The notes: generated by a model from the sequence alone, not told the origin. Positions 11,207 to 24,655 are shown, numbered from the stretch's first letter. The stretch is 64,000 nt of DNA from Polytrichum commune (GCA_950295325.1 OX485804.1:248001-312000), one strand, 5' to 3'. Numbers and translations: made by a program.

Positions 11207-12515
11207 GTACATGCAAGCGCTTATGAAACAGACGTCCATGTCTGAAGCACAGTATTTGGATGCAGGGCCGATATATGTAGTTTTCATGCCTGGGAAATCT
11301 TCAATTGAGCAGGGTTGCACCTCGAATGGGATCTGATGGGAGGTTTTTTGGCGAAATGTTTTGGAGTGCTTTTAGTCCCTCAAAACCACTGGGAAATATA
11401 ATAATGGGTTTGGTGGGCTATGGTTATGTTTCTCCAATTCTTAAATTATCAAGCAGTGGAGAGAAGGTCCCAGATGAATTTGTGGGTCTAGGAGTGTTGG
11501 ATTGGCCAAAAATGTTGATGTGGAAGCATGTGAATATCTTTACAGGTTTGTACTTTAGCAGTCACATAGAAGATTATGCGGACATTTGCATCTGATTTCT
11601 ACATCAATGTGAAGCTGCCAGTATTCCCGTTTCCCAGCATGGTAAGCATGCAATATTTGCCTACTTCAATTTCTTTAAGATCACCCCATGCGTTTTGGAG
11701 TGTATATAATTCATTGAATGTGAGCATCATGTAAATGAGTTTTGTCTGCAGCTACATAATGAACTCACCAATTTAGCCAATATGTACAATTCCACTCATA
11801 CATCCTGCTTGGCTCCCAACTTGGATGCAGAATTGGAAACAGAATTAGGAATTCAAACTTGTACACATTTATTGATCCAACTGATTATATAATGAACTAT
11901 GCAGTGTCCCTTTCTATGCACTCAAAGATATAAAGGTCCTACCCACACAAAAATTTGACTACGTATATCTTGCTGTCTCTGTATTGACCCCCACACATTT
12001 CTCCATCCCTACACCTTTCAATGCCTTCCTTCATGGGTCTTCAAACTAACTTTTAACAACATTCCCACTATAGTAGCGATCTAGTCGAACACAACAAATA
12101 TGCATTCTTGCATTCCTGAGATTGATGTGTCATTCAATACTTACTATTTCAGTTCTCATAAGGGCTTCACGTTGTGTACTAAAATTGTTGCTATTTCAGT
12201 TTCTGAGCAAACCACAATGTCAAGGCCACAAGGTCCATGTGTGACTCAGTTGAAATGCGAAGAAATGTTGAAAGGTGCCAGATAGGATATGAAAGCAGGA
12301 GCCTAATAGTCTTTGTGTATTCATTTTCACAGGGGAATTTTGCCAGCCACACGGAGGGCATTGATGTCCATGCCTGGTTCCAATGTAAACACGAGAAGTC
12401 AGAAAGGGTACTAACCTGTCAGAAGTACTTAAAGGAGTGCATTGAAGTTAAAGTAAAAGAGACACTAGGTTCAGGGAGTCTTCTCACATTGAAGTTACAG
12501 AAGTTTAAGTGGCAC
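11207..12515. other. Intergenic DNA between TMEM18 and the convergent kinase gene
   Basis: No supported coding region. The distal part, near 11.9-12.5 kb, probably contains the 3'UTR and poly(A) site of the minus-strand kinase, but I could not fix them. Confidence 0.5.
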
Positions 12516-15500
12516 TTATGTGGTCTTCAGCTCCGAGCCTTCCATGACAGCTGGTTCGTGATGCTTTACGGGCTCACTAGTTTGTGGGGTCTTGCCCTCC
12601 TCTGGAAGTGCCTTGGTGGGGCTTATTTTACTGGGCTCCTTCAGCATCTCGACAACATCTAACATTGTGGGCCGGGCCTCAGGAGCACTTTGTGCACAGA
12701 TTGATGCAACCTGATCATGAGTGATAATTCAACTTGTAAGTGCAAAAGTCCCCTTATCCGACTTATTGGCACTGAATACCCCTCTCCCACACCAAAAAGA
12801 CCTAGCAAAATGGAAAATTAATCGAAGGGTTCCCCTAAATGACCAAAGTGCAGTCCTCCAAGGCCACATGTGCACAAGTGCAAAGGAGAAGTCCCCTTCA
12901 AGACAATTGCTTAATACTGTGCGCACGCACAAAACCAACTGCCTTACATTTCTCAAGCATCGAGGTGTTGCGGTGACTAAACTATTTGGCAGTCATTTTT
13001 TCTTCTTGTACATGCAACTTTTCACATGTTGGTTAAAGTTCACTTACAATTATGCTCAAGTTTTTTCATTGTGGTGAATCACATGATCAAATGAATTGAC
13101 GTCCAATAGTAGTTTTTTCTCCTCGAAATCTAATGCCTCCCATTTAAAAAGAACTCGTCTCAAGTTGGGACCCCCTAGACAATCTTCTAGTGGGGCCCTA
13201 TATGACATTGATTTACTGGACATGTACCCCCTACTAAGGGCCCCTTTACACTAGTGAGGTTGAGAGCTCAAAGACTATGAGTCTTGTCATTGGAAGGAGC
13301 CTTTTACTCACACTTTTTTGAACTCAAATTCACTTTACATTTGACCTTTCAACTTGAGAGCTTGAACCATTTAGCAGAGACACAATATTTAGATGCCGCC
13401 TTGATGAATTCCTTGTGGAAGGTCTTTTCATCCTAAAGAAGCCAATGTTTCTTTTCTTTTGGAAGGCCTATTGCGGTCAAAACCCAAACAACTCCATGGA
13501 TTTTGACAACCTCGTGAAGGTTGCTTGAGAATGTTAAGAGTTTGAGCTCCTTGTTGCTCTAAGGTAAGTGGCCTAATTTTGAGTGGAACGTGCTTAGGCA
13601 TGGATCTAGAACATACACAAACAAGGCTCGTGTTTATGACTGATTGGACTATGTGCTTAATTTTGTTGATTGTCCTAGATTCAACATGATTGGGACTTGG
13701 GAGGGTCTATATGATGATTTAGGAAGAAAGAGAACCTTCACTTTGATAACAAATAAGATATTTATACAAGTTCCACAAACGGCTACAATCTTGATTTGGA
13801 TTTGCTAATCATCTCATTAAAGGAAAGTGGGTGCATAGCTAAAAGGTACCGTTGTCGGCTCATTTACCTTAGGTAAGAAAGAAGTTTGCAAATGAAAAAT
13901 GCTCCACTTGTAGGGCTCATGACACCTATTGGGGGGAGGGTGGTTTATGTTCTAATTGGTTAATTGGCATGTGTTAAGTATAGTGGAACATGAATTAACA
14001 ATGAAACATAGGTGTGACAACTGAAATTCCAGTCATATTGAAAAACCTACCTGGACGAGTCTTGTGAGCTCATCATCCCGAAAGGCGCCTTGCAACTTTG
14101 GGTCCACGATGTCGTGGTACTTGCCTTGTGAGAAAAGAGGGCCTGCCCAATCCATGATGGAGCGCGTTGAATGTTTGGCCCCCTCCAGCGGCGTCACTAC
14201 ACGCTCGATTGGCTTGCGGCCACTCACAATCTCCAGGAGCAGGACTCCGAAGCTGTACACATCACAACTCTCTGCTGCAGCTTGGGCACATGAGATCGCC
14301 ACCTCTCTCTCGGGCGCCATGTAACCTAAGGTGGCGCCTTTCCCTTTCGCCAGGGAAACCTGGGGGGCACCGTCCGGGATCAACTTCGCAAGCCCAAAAT
14401 CTGCCACTTGAGCCTCGAAGGCGTCGTCTAACAGGACGTTGCTGGCTTTGATGTCTCGGTGGACAATGTGGGGAGTCGCAAAATGGTGCAAGTATCTGTG
14501 GAGTCGGCCATGGCAACATGCCAAACCCTTAAATATAAAATCTCTATTTACCAACAATTCCAGAGCTGCTCCTCCTTATTTATGCTACTTGTGACTACTG
14601 CTGAAGAGCCGCACAGAAAATGATTATGATTATGAGATTTTAGTCTAGACTTCTATCGAAGGCATGTGAACATGGTGAGCGTAAATATCTAGACATGGGC
14701 CAATGTGAATGGGATTGAGGAACTGGCTAATATGGAGTAGAAACTTGGGAGCTATCAAAAGAGGAGAGGCTAAGGGGAGCAACATATTGGTGGTTGGTTT
14801 TTTGGTGCCACAACATATTCCTCTAGGCTTAAGAGTATTACATCCAATGAGCCTAACCCACAAATTCAATTTGAATGTTACTCACAACCAATGAACCACC
14901 ACAAAAAAACGAGGAGACAAAAATATGGAGAATGGAATTCAAGTGTGTAGAAAATATTACACAAGGCAAAACATACACAAGACTTAAGAATGTTGCATCA
15001 GATGAGCCTAACCCATAATTTCGGTTTCAGTGCTACTTATTCACAATTGATGAACTACCAAAGAAAATGAGGAGATTCAAATATGGCATGTGCGAATTAT
15101 TACACAAGGTAGTACATACTCCTCTAGACTTAAAAATGTTGCACTAGATGAGTCTAATCCACATTTTCATTTTTAAATGCTACTTACTTTCAACTCATGA
15201 ACCACCATGGAAATTGAGGAGAATCAAGTATGGCATATGGGAAATATTACACAAGGCCGAGTATACCCCTCTAGACATAAAAATGTTACATTAGATGTCT
15301 AACCCACACTTTCAATTTGAATGCTACTTATAGCTAATGAGCCACCACAAAAAATGAGGAGATTCAAGTATGGAGAAGGAAATTGAGGTATTTGGGGAAT
15401 CTTACGCAAGGCCTTCTGCGATGCCAATGGCGATTTTCATCCTGCGTTGCCAATCTAGAGTGGCATCCGCAGCAAACTGGCCATGGAGGTGGGAGAGCAA

Positions 15501-16139
15501 ACTTAGTTTGGGCATGTAGTCATACACAATCACACGTTCCTGGCCCTCAGCACAGTAGCCACGGAGGCTCAGGAGGTTTTTGTGCCGAACTCGCCCCAAA
15601 ATCTCAATTTCCACAGCAAATTCCATTTCTGCCTTGGTGCTCCATATTTTCAGCCTTTTCACTGCAATCTGCATCCGCCACCGATCAATTGGTTCACCCA
15701 ACACCACTTCAACATTCATTTTATTTCACAAGAAACCATGAATGCCTACCTTACAAAAAATTATCAAACGACATTTAGGCACATGCAATGGTGGGCTATG
15801 TAACAACCGCATTTGTGGTAGCAACAAATTAAACAAAAGAATGAATGCTACACCCTTTATTGCTGCAAATGTAGTGCTTGTAGGAACAATGACATATGTT
15901 GTGGGTTTTCAAGGATATATATCGTAGAAATAAATAATTGATGAAACTATGAAAAATTTAAAGATAGTGGTTCTTTCTTGCATACTTGGTCACCACTTGC
16001 AAGCTGACCCCAATAGACACTCCCAAAACTTCCTTCCCCAAGCTTGTTGTCATAGTTGAAGTTGTTGGTGGCCGCATGCAACTCCCTTAGTGAAAATATA
16101 CGCCAAGTCCCAACATGCTTCTTCTTAATGTCCAAAAGC
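12516..16139 (-). CDS. PTI1-like receptor-like cytoplasmic kinase, four 3' exons; first exon not found
   Basis: Exons on the minus strand are 16,139-15,986, 15,668-15,406, 14,495-14,051 and 12,710-12,516 (TAA stop), all with GT-AG borders and consistent phases (0, 2, 0). The text matches the plant PTI1-like kinases related to Arabidopsis At3g15890/At1g52540. It has 'WRIFSLRELHAATNNFNYDN', Gly loop GEGSFGSV, VAIK lysine in IAVKRLK, an RD-type HRD in 'HIVHRDIKASNVLL', DFG in 'VADFGLAKL', and APE in 'LGYMAPE'. 'CDVYSFGVLLLEIVSGRKP' and a C-terminal 'RPTMLDVVEMLK' follow. The family phosphorylates Ser/Thr in membrane-associated signalling. The activation segment differs from the usual family text ('SLAKGKGATLGYMAPEREVA') but keeps key residues. 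Exon 1 enters with a phase needing two bases from a missing upstream exon that would carry the ATG. No stop interrupts the joined exons. Confidence 0.85.
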
Positions 16140-18282
16140 CTGCATAAATCAAATAAGCAACATGTGTATTGCTATGAAAGAATGTCACAACTAGACTACT
16201 TTCTATGTTACTTCACTCTTCATCACCAATGACAACCAACCCAAGGCTAGCAATGAGACACAAAATTTGAAATTTTCATTGACACTTGAAAATTTCTACC
16301 AAACTCAGAGAAACCTTACAAGTTATCATTTGTTGTCTATCCTCTTGAAAGGAAATCCTTGCTCGCTGACCTTCTTTCAAGTCGCATTGCTGCATGTAGA
16401 GCCTCCCAAATGGACCATGGAAAAGAAATATTGGCCTAGCTAGTTACCATTGCTTGGATTGATTAAGCTTGCATTCATCATGACATTAACACGTTTGCAA
16501 AGGTATGTATAATGGTTCCTTGTTGCCAAAACAACCATCAATATACATACTCGCAAGATCCTATTATGCTTCTTCATTGCCCTTGATGAATTCCTACGGT
16601 CAATTTCTCCACACATTACAATATAGTGGTCCACAAGGAGTTTGCCACTTACTTGTCTTCTGCTCCGATGCAACACCAATATCTTGCCAATAAGGTCCTC
16701 ATCTTTGTAACCGCTTACACCACCTTCAGCAACAATATCACCTCATGGCCTATAAAGCCAACCATTTTCCTGGTAGAATAACCTTCATGCAACTCAATTT
16801 CTAACTCTATAGACTGGCGATGATTGTACATGAACTAGCAGAGGAGCTCATCTATTTTTTTTGAGTTGCCAAGCCTAGGTATGCTTACATTGCATCCCAC
16901 AAATTCTCATTCCCAATTGTTTCCCGTCACTAACAAGCCAATGTGCAATATTGAAGAGTTATGTGGCTCAAGATTGGTGATGATGATTGGATTTAGAATG
17001 TTTGCATAACACGAAGCTGACAATGTAATAGTGATAATGGAATTGGCCAAGCTTGTGTTGTTCCTTGTTGCGCATGTTGGCATGTAGATGGGTTGACTTC
17101 CACAATGAGAAAAGGGAGAAGAATCAAAAGAACATGGAACTGCTTTTCAAGACTAACTTTAAGTTATTGCCATCCTAGAATGACCCACCACCGAGTGAAG
17201 AAGCCCTCTATCATCATAGTCCATGTACCTTTATTGGGTTCGAACAAACACAAAAATTTGGGAGTCACACCAAGTAGCAAACTTCCTTGTTTCAACTTCA
17301 TTAACTTAACCCCCTCCCCCTCTCCTTTAGCCTTCCCTCACTGCACAAGGAAGCACAATGCCATAAACTTAGACCTTGCAATCAATGAGGGTGACACGGA
17401 AACAATGTTGGGGAAGCTCAAAAAAATTGTCATTTGCACATCCTCCACAATGCATAAAACAAAGGAAGTTGTCAGGGAAGGCGACATGGGTTGTGGGCAG
17501 GGTAACTCAGCAGAGACTAGGAGTATATATTATATTTTCCTCAACTCTATATGATTAATAACGATCTTATTGAATGTTGCTGAAGCTATTGGTTCTTTTC
17601 AATTTATCCATTTAAGCAAAGCAACAAGGTGACACCATCAAGCAACAAATGAGGAATGTCTCCTATCACGGTACTACCACAAATAGTTTTTCTATTTAAA
17701 AACAATTCACCTCAATTTTGCCACATGTCAATCTTACATTGGTGAAATCTTGCTTGCATTCCATGTGGAAAATGTATTATGGAGCTACAAAATATGAAAC
17801 AAAGCTCCCTCTACAATATGCCATAGCCTTTGTTGAATTGAATATGATATGATGATTTTTATTTTTATTTTTAGAAGGTGGATTTGGTTCACAATACCTT
17901 GATCCATCATCTGACAAGATTCTTGATATTGGTAAGACGACCTCCCAAGTCAAGCCCTAAGAAAAAGATAATGTTGGACTTTCACCAATTCGCAAACAAC
18001 TTTGAATCTAGGACCTTGTGGCACCAATCCTCGGACCATACCACCGGACCACCACCGTTGGAGTCCTTTGTTTGTGCTTTTGAAACTCAACATGCCCATC
18101 TTCGTATTCCAATCGTATTCAATGGTGAATAGGGGGTGACTAGCATAATTTTAAGTCCAATTAAATTCAATCACATTAAAGAGGATCTTCTTTGTCATGT
18201 CTACACATAAACTAGGCAATATTTTTTTTTGCTATTTGTGCAATTGTTTTTTCTAACTCAAACGCAAAGCAAATTGTAAGGT
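16140..18282. other. Region upstream of kinase exons, no exon identified
   Basis: The missing 5' exon of the kinase (start codon and short N-terminus) may lie here or further right. I could not recognise it. The open frames seen have no family resemblance. Confidence 0.4.
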
Positions 18283-18462
18283 AACTAAACTATACATTTG
18301 ATTTAGTGCAACCTATATACATTGTCTTGCAATCATTGGGTGACAATTAGAGAGGGTTTCATATGACACTTGGTGCTACGCGACAAGTCAAGAAAACCAC
18401 TCTAATCAACACGGCACAAAGATTTTCATGCCCCGCTAAGTCGGATATTTAGTGTGGTGTAT
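18283..18462 (+). mobile_element. MITE family M1, copy 1
   Basis: Matches 41,885-42,085 over its whole length, including 'TTGCAATCATTGGGTG', 'CACTCTAAT' and 'ACTTGGTGCTAC'. Its two ends carry related inverted motifs, 'ATTTGATTTAGTG' near the start and 'ATATTTAGTGTGG' at the end. No coding capacity. Confidence 0.6.
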
Positions 18463-18601
18463 TCGCCTACCCAAATTATATTTCAATTCCATTGGAAGTT
18501 ATAATTTGTTTGATCTTAAAATGAGAATATGCAAGAAATCAATCAATCAAACTAAAGTGTTTTATGAGGGCAATTGGCGGAAGAGGGAATGTGCAGGCAA
18601 C

Positions 18602-18602
<1 letters not shown>

Positions 18603-18655
<53 letters not shown>
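18603..18655. repeat. (AG)n microsatellite, ~26 units
   Basis: An uninterrupted GA dinucleotide run of about 52 bases, lying between two copies of MITE family M1. Length is likely variable between individuals. Confidence 0.95.
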
Positions 18656-18714
18656 AAACATTGTAATTTCTATTGGCCACAATGTTCATCATCAACTCAC
18701 ATTAGATGTTTATA

Positions 18715-18850
18715 ATCACAGGATGGCAACTAGAGGGAGTGTCACATGACAATTGGAGCTACCTGACAAGTTACAAAGACCATTCTAATCAACATGGCAC
18801 ATTAATTTTATTGCCAGACAAAATTAGATGTTTAGTATAGTAACTTAAGT
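18715..18850 (+). mobile_element. MITE family M1, copy 2 (left end incomplete)
   Basis: Matches 18,330-18,460 and 41,965-42,085: 'GGCAACTAGAG', 'ATTGGAGCTACCTGACAAG', 'CATTCTAATCAACATGGCAC' and the terminal 'TTAGATGTTTAGTATAG'. Same orientation as copy 1. The left terminus is replaced by unrelated DNA next to the AG microsatellite. Confidence 0.55.
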
Positions 18851-18860
18851 TGGTTGATAC

Positions 18861-20443
18861 ATATGATCCCACCATCCATTGAGGGGCACTTTACACTAGA
18901 ACTTCAGAGCATGTGATCATGATAATCAAAATTCTCTCATTGATTTCATTGCCAAGATCATCCCACTTCACTTTGCACTATAACTTGAAGGCATAAGGGA
19001 TTTGAATGGATAAACAAACTTACATTGAGTCATACATGACATGCAATGGATAATTTTCATGGTTTACTAGATTTTGTGTCAAGCTCACCTCAAAGAGATG
19101 GGTCTAAGACAAAACCATGATACCATGAAACTTCCAAATCTCAAAACCCCGCACCTATTTTGACTCTTTGTGTGGAACAACCCAAATGGATAAGATGGTA
19201 ATAAAGTAGAATTTGGTTGAGAGCCCAATCGTCTATGTCTTTTTACTACACTTGAAGGCCCCTAACCACATAATTTTTTTATTTCAATCATCCATGGTAC
19301 GGCTTTTGGACGAGTTTCAAGGATCCTCACACTTTCATGGTCAGTGCCCTTGAACATAATATTCATGAGCCACCTATCAAGTGGGATACAGTAAAAACAT
19401 GTCCATGTCAAATTTATCTGCTGATTCACTTCTTTTAAAACTAAAACTAAAGTCTATGACGCCTATTCAAATTTGAACTTGCCAAAATCAACTATCCTTG
19501 GGCTATAAATTATTTCTATACATTTTCGCCCTCCACATCGTAACTTAGGTTTCACAAAACCTTACTCCATGCAACCTCCACCGTATGATGTAAGAATTTA
19601 ATGGCCTATCTCCGCTTGACCTTAGAAGCTCCACTCGTAGCGCTAAAACTGTTTTAGATAGCGACTAGCTCCCACCTACACTGACTTTTAAGAAAGAGCC
19701 TAGGTGGCCTGTGACATGGCACCTCTTAATAACGAGGATGATTCCTTAAAGTCCCTGAACTACCTGGCCTAGATTTTTGTGGCCCTGGGTCTTTCGAAGC
19801 ACTAACTTAACTACACCACGATACTATGCTCCGGCTGGTTGCGAGAGCCCCAGCAGCACTCTTAGCTAAAGTCGGCCTCTGAGGTTGATTACCTAATAAC
19901 TCAAGTTGTTTCTCCAGAGTAGGAGATTGTGAAACCAACTTTTTCCCGGACACCACTTCAGGTGCTGCTCCGACAGAAATACTAAGAGGCTACTTCTTTT
20001 TTTCTAGGTCAATCCATAGAACGCAATTTACATCTTTCACTCAAAATATGCAGTCGATCGCATGAGGAGAGTTCATTGTGAATGTCACCACCAGCCACAA
20101 TTAAGGTTGTTTAGTTGCATTTGAAATGTTCTAGAAACGCGGCGTGTAGGTTATGTCTCATGCTCTGCTTGAACAATTGAACTTTTCTTCAAAGTTTCAT
20201 CTGGACGCACTCTTTGTAATAGGTCTAGGTCTTTAACGGTTGGCGGTTTCATGGATTATGAAGGTCCTGGATTGATAGTTTGTCGAAGACTATGAGAGGC
20301 TACGAGTGCATGCTGGAACTGTTGTAATTGGCAAGACAATCTGGACTATCAAAGCTGCCATTTTCATAAGTTCTCATCTTGAGGTTTGTTAGTTCGTTTC
20401 CTTTTGAGTTGTAGCAGACACAATCTGGAGGAGGCTGAACAGT
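18861..20443. other. Intergenic DNA, nothing recognised
   Basis: No supported gene, RNA or repeat boundary. Sequence is mildly AT-rich with many stops in all frames. Confidence 0.5.
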
Positions 20444-21120
20444 GTTGTGCTTTATGTCGGGTGAGTATCTCCAGGCCACCATGGCATTGAACGGGGAGAA
20501 CCGACCGCTAGATACAGATGAACCGGTTGAAGTTCAAAACTTCAAGGAAAGCCACCGATCACTTTAGAGAATATACCTCAAATTCATGTAGAAAAACCGA
20601 ACGATGTCAACCATAACCGGTTGGACTTGGAAACACTAGGACCTCGACCGATTATGCCCAAAAATCTCCCCAGACACCGCACCATGGATGCACAAGAACA
20701 GCAAAAAGCAAAGGCGTAATGCAGAGATTGGCAAGGTAACTAGAAACCAAACCCAAAATTCAACACAAGAACAGGGTTGTGCTTTATGTTGGGTGAGTAT
20801 CTCAGGCCACCATGGCAATGGACGGGGAGAACCGACCGCTAGTCACAGATGAACCGATTGAGTTTGGGAAATAACCGGTTGAAGTTCAAGACTTCGGGAA
20901 AACCAGCAATCACTTTAGAAAATATACCTCAAATTCATATAGGAAAACCGAAAGATGTCAACATGTAACTGGTTGATCTTGGAGACACTAGGATCTCGAC
21001 GGGATTATGCCCAAAAACATCCCTAGACGCTGCACCATGGACGCCCAAGAACAGCAAAAAGCAAGGCTTAATGCAGAGCTTGGCAAGGCAACAAGAAACC
21101 AGACCCCGAAATTCACACAC
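20444..21120. repeat. Dispersed repeat R2, tandem pair, unit 332 bp
   Basis: Copy 1 is 20,444-20,775 and copy 2 is 20,776 to about 21,120. Both begin 'GTTGTGCTTTATG' and share 'CCACCATGGCA', 'GGGGAGAACCGACCGCTAG', 'AATATACCTCAAATTCAT' and 'AACAGCAAAAAGCAA'. AACCGGTT palindromes occur in several places. An inverted third copy lies at 24,440-24,655. A short piece also occurs upstream of the gypsy gag at 3,763-3,803, suggesting these are LTR-derived. Confidence 0.75.
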
Positions 21121-21378
21121 AAGGTCCGGATCTTCACCTGTAACTGAGCTGCTTTCACAGGCCGATGTGGTTCCGAATTGGCACTCACACCCTTGACGCT
21201 CAGGAACGCAACAACATGCTGCAAGGATTGTGTGGGTGTGTGATGAACAGGGCCGCTCCTCTCCCGCCAACAGCATTGCATGGAAAGGGTGGGACGCTGA
21301 GGTCCTAAGTTAAGTAATACGGGAGTTTTAGTTAGGGGGAGGTGGGTGTGTATAGGCGTTAAGTTAGAATATTATCGG

Positions 21379-21590
21379 AGCGAGCGAGCGAGCGAGCGAG
21401 GGAGCTATGTCCTCCCACGTACGGCTGGCTACGAGTACCAAGTCCTCCCACACTGACAGCTCCAGACAGCCTCGTAGTGCGTACTCCTGGCCTCCTGCAG
21501 CCTCGTAATGTGTCCTCCTGCAGCCTCGCATGTGCAGGCCTCGTAATGTGTACTCCTCCCCCAGCCTCGCATGTGCAGCCAGCCCCCGAG
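21379..21590. repeat. (GAGC)n microsatellite and adjacent C-rich minisatellite
   Basis: 'GCGAGCGAGCGAGCGAG' lies at about 21,382-21,400. From about 21,480 to 21,590 there are irregular repeats of 'CTCCTGCAGCCTCGTAATGT' and 'CAGCCTCGCATGTGCAG'. Open frames across this stretch are composition effects. Confidence 0.7.
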
Positions 21591-22454
21591 GCCCCCCTCC
21601 CCTTCATGACCACTTCTTACTCTACTACGTTAACTCACCCCACCCCCTGCGTTTACATACTATGCTAAAAGCTTGCCACACATGCAGGTCAGAAGAGCCC
21701 CCTCAGTATCTCAACATACTTTCTGTCATTCTATTTTCTCTGTACACTCTAGACTCCGTAATGTCACTCCCCCTCTTACATCCCCAAACCCTTGGGAACG
21801 GATGTTCTCACTGCTTGTTGTCACATTTCCCTCCCATATATCATGGGTTTTGACAATATAGTACTCCACCAAGGAATTCAAATCACACGCTCGCACGCAT
21901 CATGTTGTCATCATTGTATTGGTTGTCATTATTGCAATGTTGACTTTGTGTTATTCCATAACGTCACATGTTACACTAATTCTCTTTTATCACGCATCCA
22001 TGTTAACACTACATAACTCCTTAATAATCACATGCACTTTGGTGGCCACAAGCATAATATTACGGAGTTTAGAGTGTATTTTCAAATCGGTGGGCGTGTT
22101 TCCATTCTAAGATAAAATCATACTTATAAAACACCTCAATGACCCCAAGCACGGCTTGGGAAGAGGGCCAAGGAGAAGGAACCCACACAAAGAACATACC
22201 ATATGTATAGATTGACAAAATTTTGGAATACTACCAACATGAGTATTGCGGACCAAAGGTGCTTGTGATTGTTGTGTATACAAACAATTACACACATGAC
22301 CCACCATTTGTCAAATTGTTCCAAAACCCCTAACCCAACCCCTCCCATGCAAACAAACATTTTAACCTAGCTATCAAAAGGGACCACCTTCAACATGAGG
22401 CAATGACACTTGTCTCATAGTTCACACATGAGTTTGCGGCTATGATCAATGGTA

Positions 22455-22499
<45 letters not shown>

Positions 22500-23751
22500 A
22501 TTAGGTGTAATAACCATAGGCAGTGGACAAAATGAGGGAATTCTATAATACATAATTTGGTACCTACCTACTAAGTTGTGGAGGTAGTAAGGTAAATAGG
22601 TACCAAATCTTGTCCTCCTAGCATAGTTTCCATGTCGAAAGGGAAATGTTGCTATAAGAGTACTTCTCATTAATTCATGTCAAAAGTTGAACCTCCAATA
22701 GGTTTCAAATGTGTTCAACTAGACTAATTCAAGGTCTTTAAAGCTCAATCTAATGCTAAATCAACAAGGGGAAGGAAAATCCCTTTGGACTTCATGCTAT
22801 ATATGGGCTATTATGTTAGGCTAGTACACTCATGTGCGATAAATCCCCATCACCAATTTCCATGCAATAATTTCATCATCCACTTATGTCTACTCACCTT
22901 GCCTTGGCATTTATTGTGCCAGTTTATAAGAAAGAACCCGGATATGAGATATGATGGTTTTTATAATAAAATGTTATAATAGGGAACTTGGATGAAACAT
23001 TGAGTTCTTGAAACTAGGTAGGAATTTGTTGGCGATTTCTCTTGTGTCCAAAGGAGGTCAAACGCCCATAGAGTTCCTACAAGTCATCTTATTCCTTTCC
23101 CATGATGGCTTTGTAAGTTATGTGGGACTTACATGTGCACTCTTCATAATTGGACACATATATTTAAGTGGTAGATGGCAAGGTTTGTAGCTAAGAATGG
23201 ACACCAAGAAAACATGTGTCACGATGAAATTTGTGTGCTCAGAATATACATACCATTTTAGGTTCAACTATCAATGCATTTGGGAGGGCCTATGTGCTTA
23301 TTAAAGAGAGGAAAACTTGTTCACTTTAGACTTTCATGGCATTTGCATCTTGATTTGAAACTCAAATTCGTAGTCTTGTTATTTGCAATTGCCAATCTAG
23401 ATGGGCAATTTCCAAACTCATCCAATAGTCAAAATCATTTGTGGACGACATGGATACATACCTTACAAGCATCTTCATGGCTAGGATCCGCGATAACCAT
23501 GTAAGGGGATTCAATAAAACCGACATGTTAAGTTTTTGGTTGATATGTCCCAAATTATTCTCACTATACTAATGATGATGGGGTGAAATGATTAACCTTT
23601 ATTTAAGACATTATCAATCAATATGAAATTTCCAAGTTCCAACATTGTCACCTTCAACCTACATGGCTGCCACAAAACCTTTGGCCATATTTATCTGCAA
23701 TTATTGTGGTGACAACGCCTAAGATAGTAATATGAAGTATTCCACTAAAGA
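21591..23751. other. Intergenic DNA, no gene seen; (CT)n microsatellite at ~22,457-22,495
   Basis: The CT dinucleotide run is about 39 bases and is the only clear structure. Small open frames in the region show no recognisable domain and are interrupted. Confidence 0.5.
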
Positions 23752-24055
23752 GGGACAACAACTTCATTTAATAGAAAACACTCATGTACGATAAGTTTAA
23801 TTTTGTGATGATTCTCACCTAGCAGTCCCCCCCCCCCTCCCCAATGGAGAGTAAAAGACTAATTTATGAAAACAACTTTACAAACTTCCGTAGATTACAT
23901 TATGGATTTTACTTTGTTTAATAAACAGTAAGATTTGTATAGATTTTCTATTCTATGATTTAATTTATTCAATTTCATTCATTTAATCATCCGAAGTATT
24001 TAAGCTGCCTGAAACAGCCAAATTTTTTGAAAGGGCCCCTTTTAGGCTCAACTAC
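23752..24055 (+). repeat. Dispersed repeat R1, copy 2
   Basis: Diverged direct copy of 8,595-8,905, with the same C tract (12 C then TCCCC) and matching flanks on both sides. Confidence 0.6.
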
Positions 24056-24439
24056 CTGAAGTGAAGCTACTGTGCAGAGTGTTGATTATGAGGGCAGGGC
24101 TAAGCAGTTGTGGAGTGGGCGAGTGGGCGTACAAATAAGATACATGCCATGATTCCCTGTGTAAGGAAGTAGAGAACGACTTTGAGATGATGAGCCACCA
24201 CCTGCCTAGCTACCTACTGTATCTGTGGAAATATTTTTGACCTTCATTCCGTCCTCCCACAGTAGTATATATGCTATATATGCTGCACTGGGTTGGTGAC
24301 CGAAGAGCCTACAGCCATCACATGCCCAATGACTCTCCCTCCAACCGACAACACGGTGACTCTAAGCTAAGGGCCACTCCACACGGCTCCCAACTCTGAC
24401 ATCCATTCCTACCTGCCAACAAACCCTTTGCAGGTGGGG

Positions 24440-24655
24440 CTGGGCTTGGGAGCAGTCATCCGCCATAACCGCTTCACTCCAACCGCTTACATGTTCACAT
24501 CCTCCGCTTTTCCTTTCTTAAATTGGGATATATTTTATCAATTCCTCTGAAATGATCGGTAATTTCCCTGCACTCTTCAATTTCAACCGCTTATTTCTCA
24601 AACTCAACCGGTTCATTTGTAACTAACTGCCAGTTCTCCCCGATCATAGCTTGGG
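24440..24655 (-). repeat. Dispersed repeat R2, inverted single copy
   Basis: The reverse complement matches the tandem copies at 20.4-21.1 kb. It shows 'GGGGAGAACTGGCAGTTAG', 'ATGAACCGGTTGAGTTTG', 'GAAATAAGCGGTTGAA' and 'GTGAACATGTAAGCGGTTG' in the same order. Confidence 0.65.

Noticed and set aside
12237-12662. 141-codon plus-strand open frame
   Set aside because: Antisense shadow overlapping the last exon of the PTI1-like kinase.
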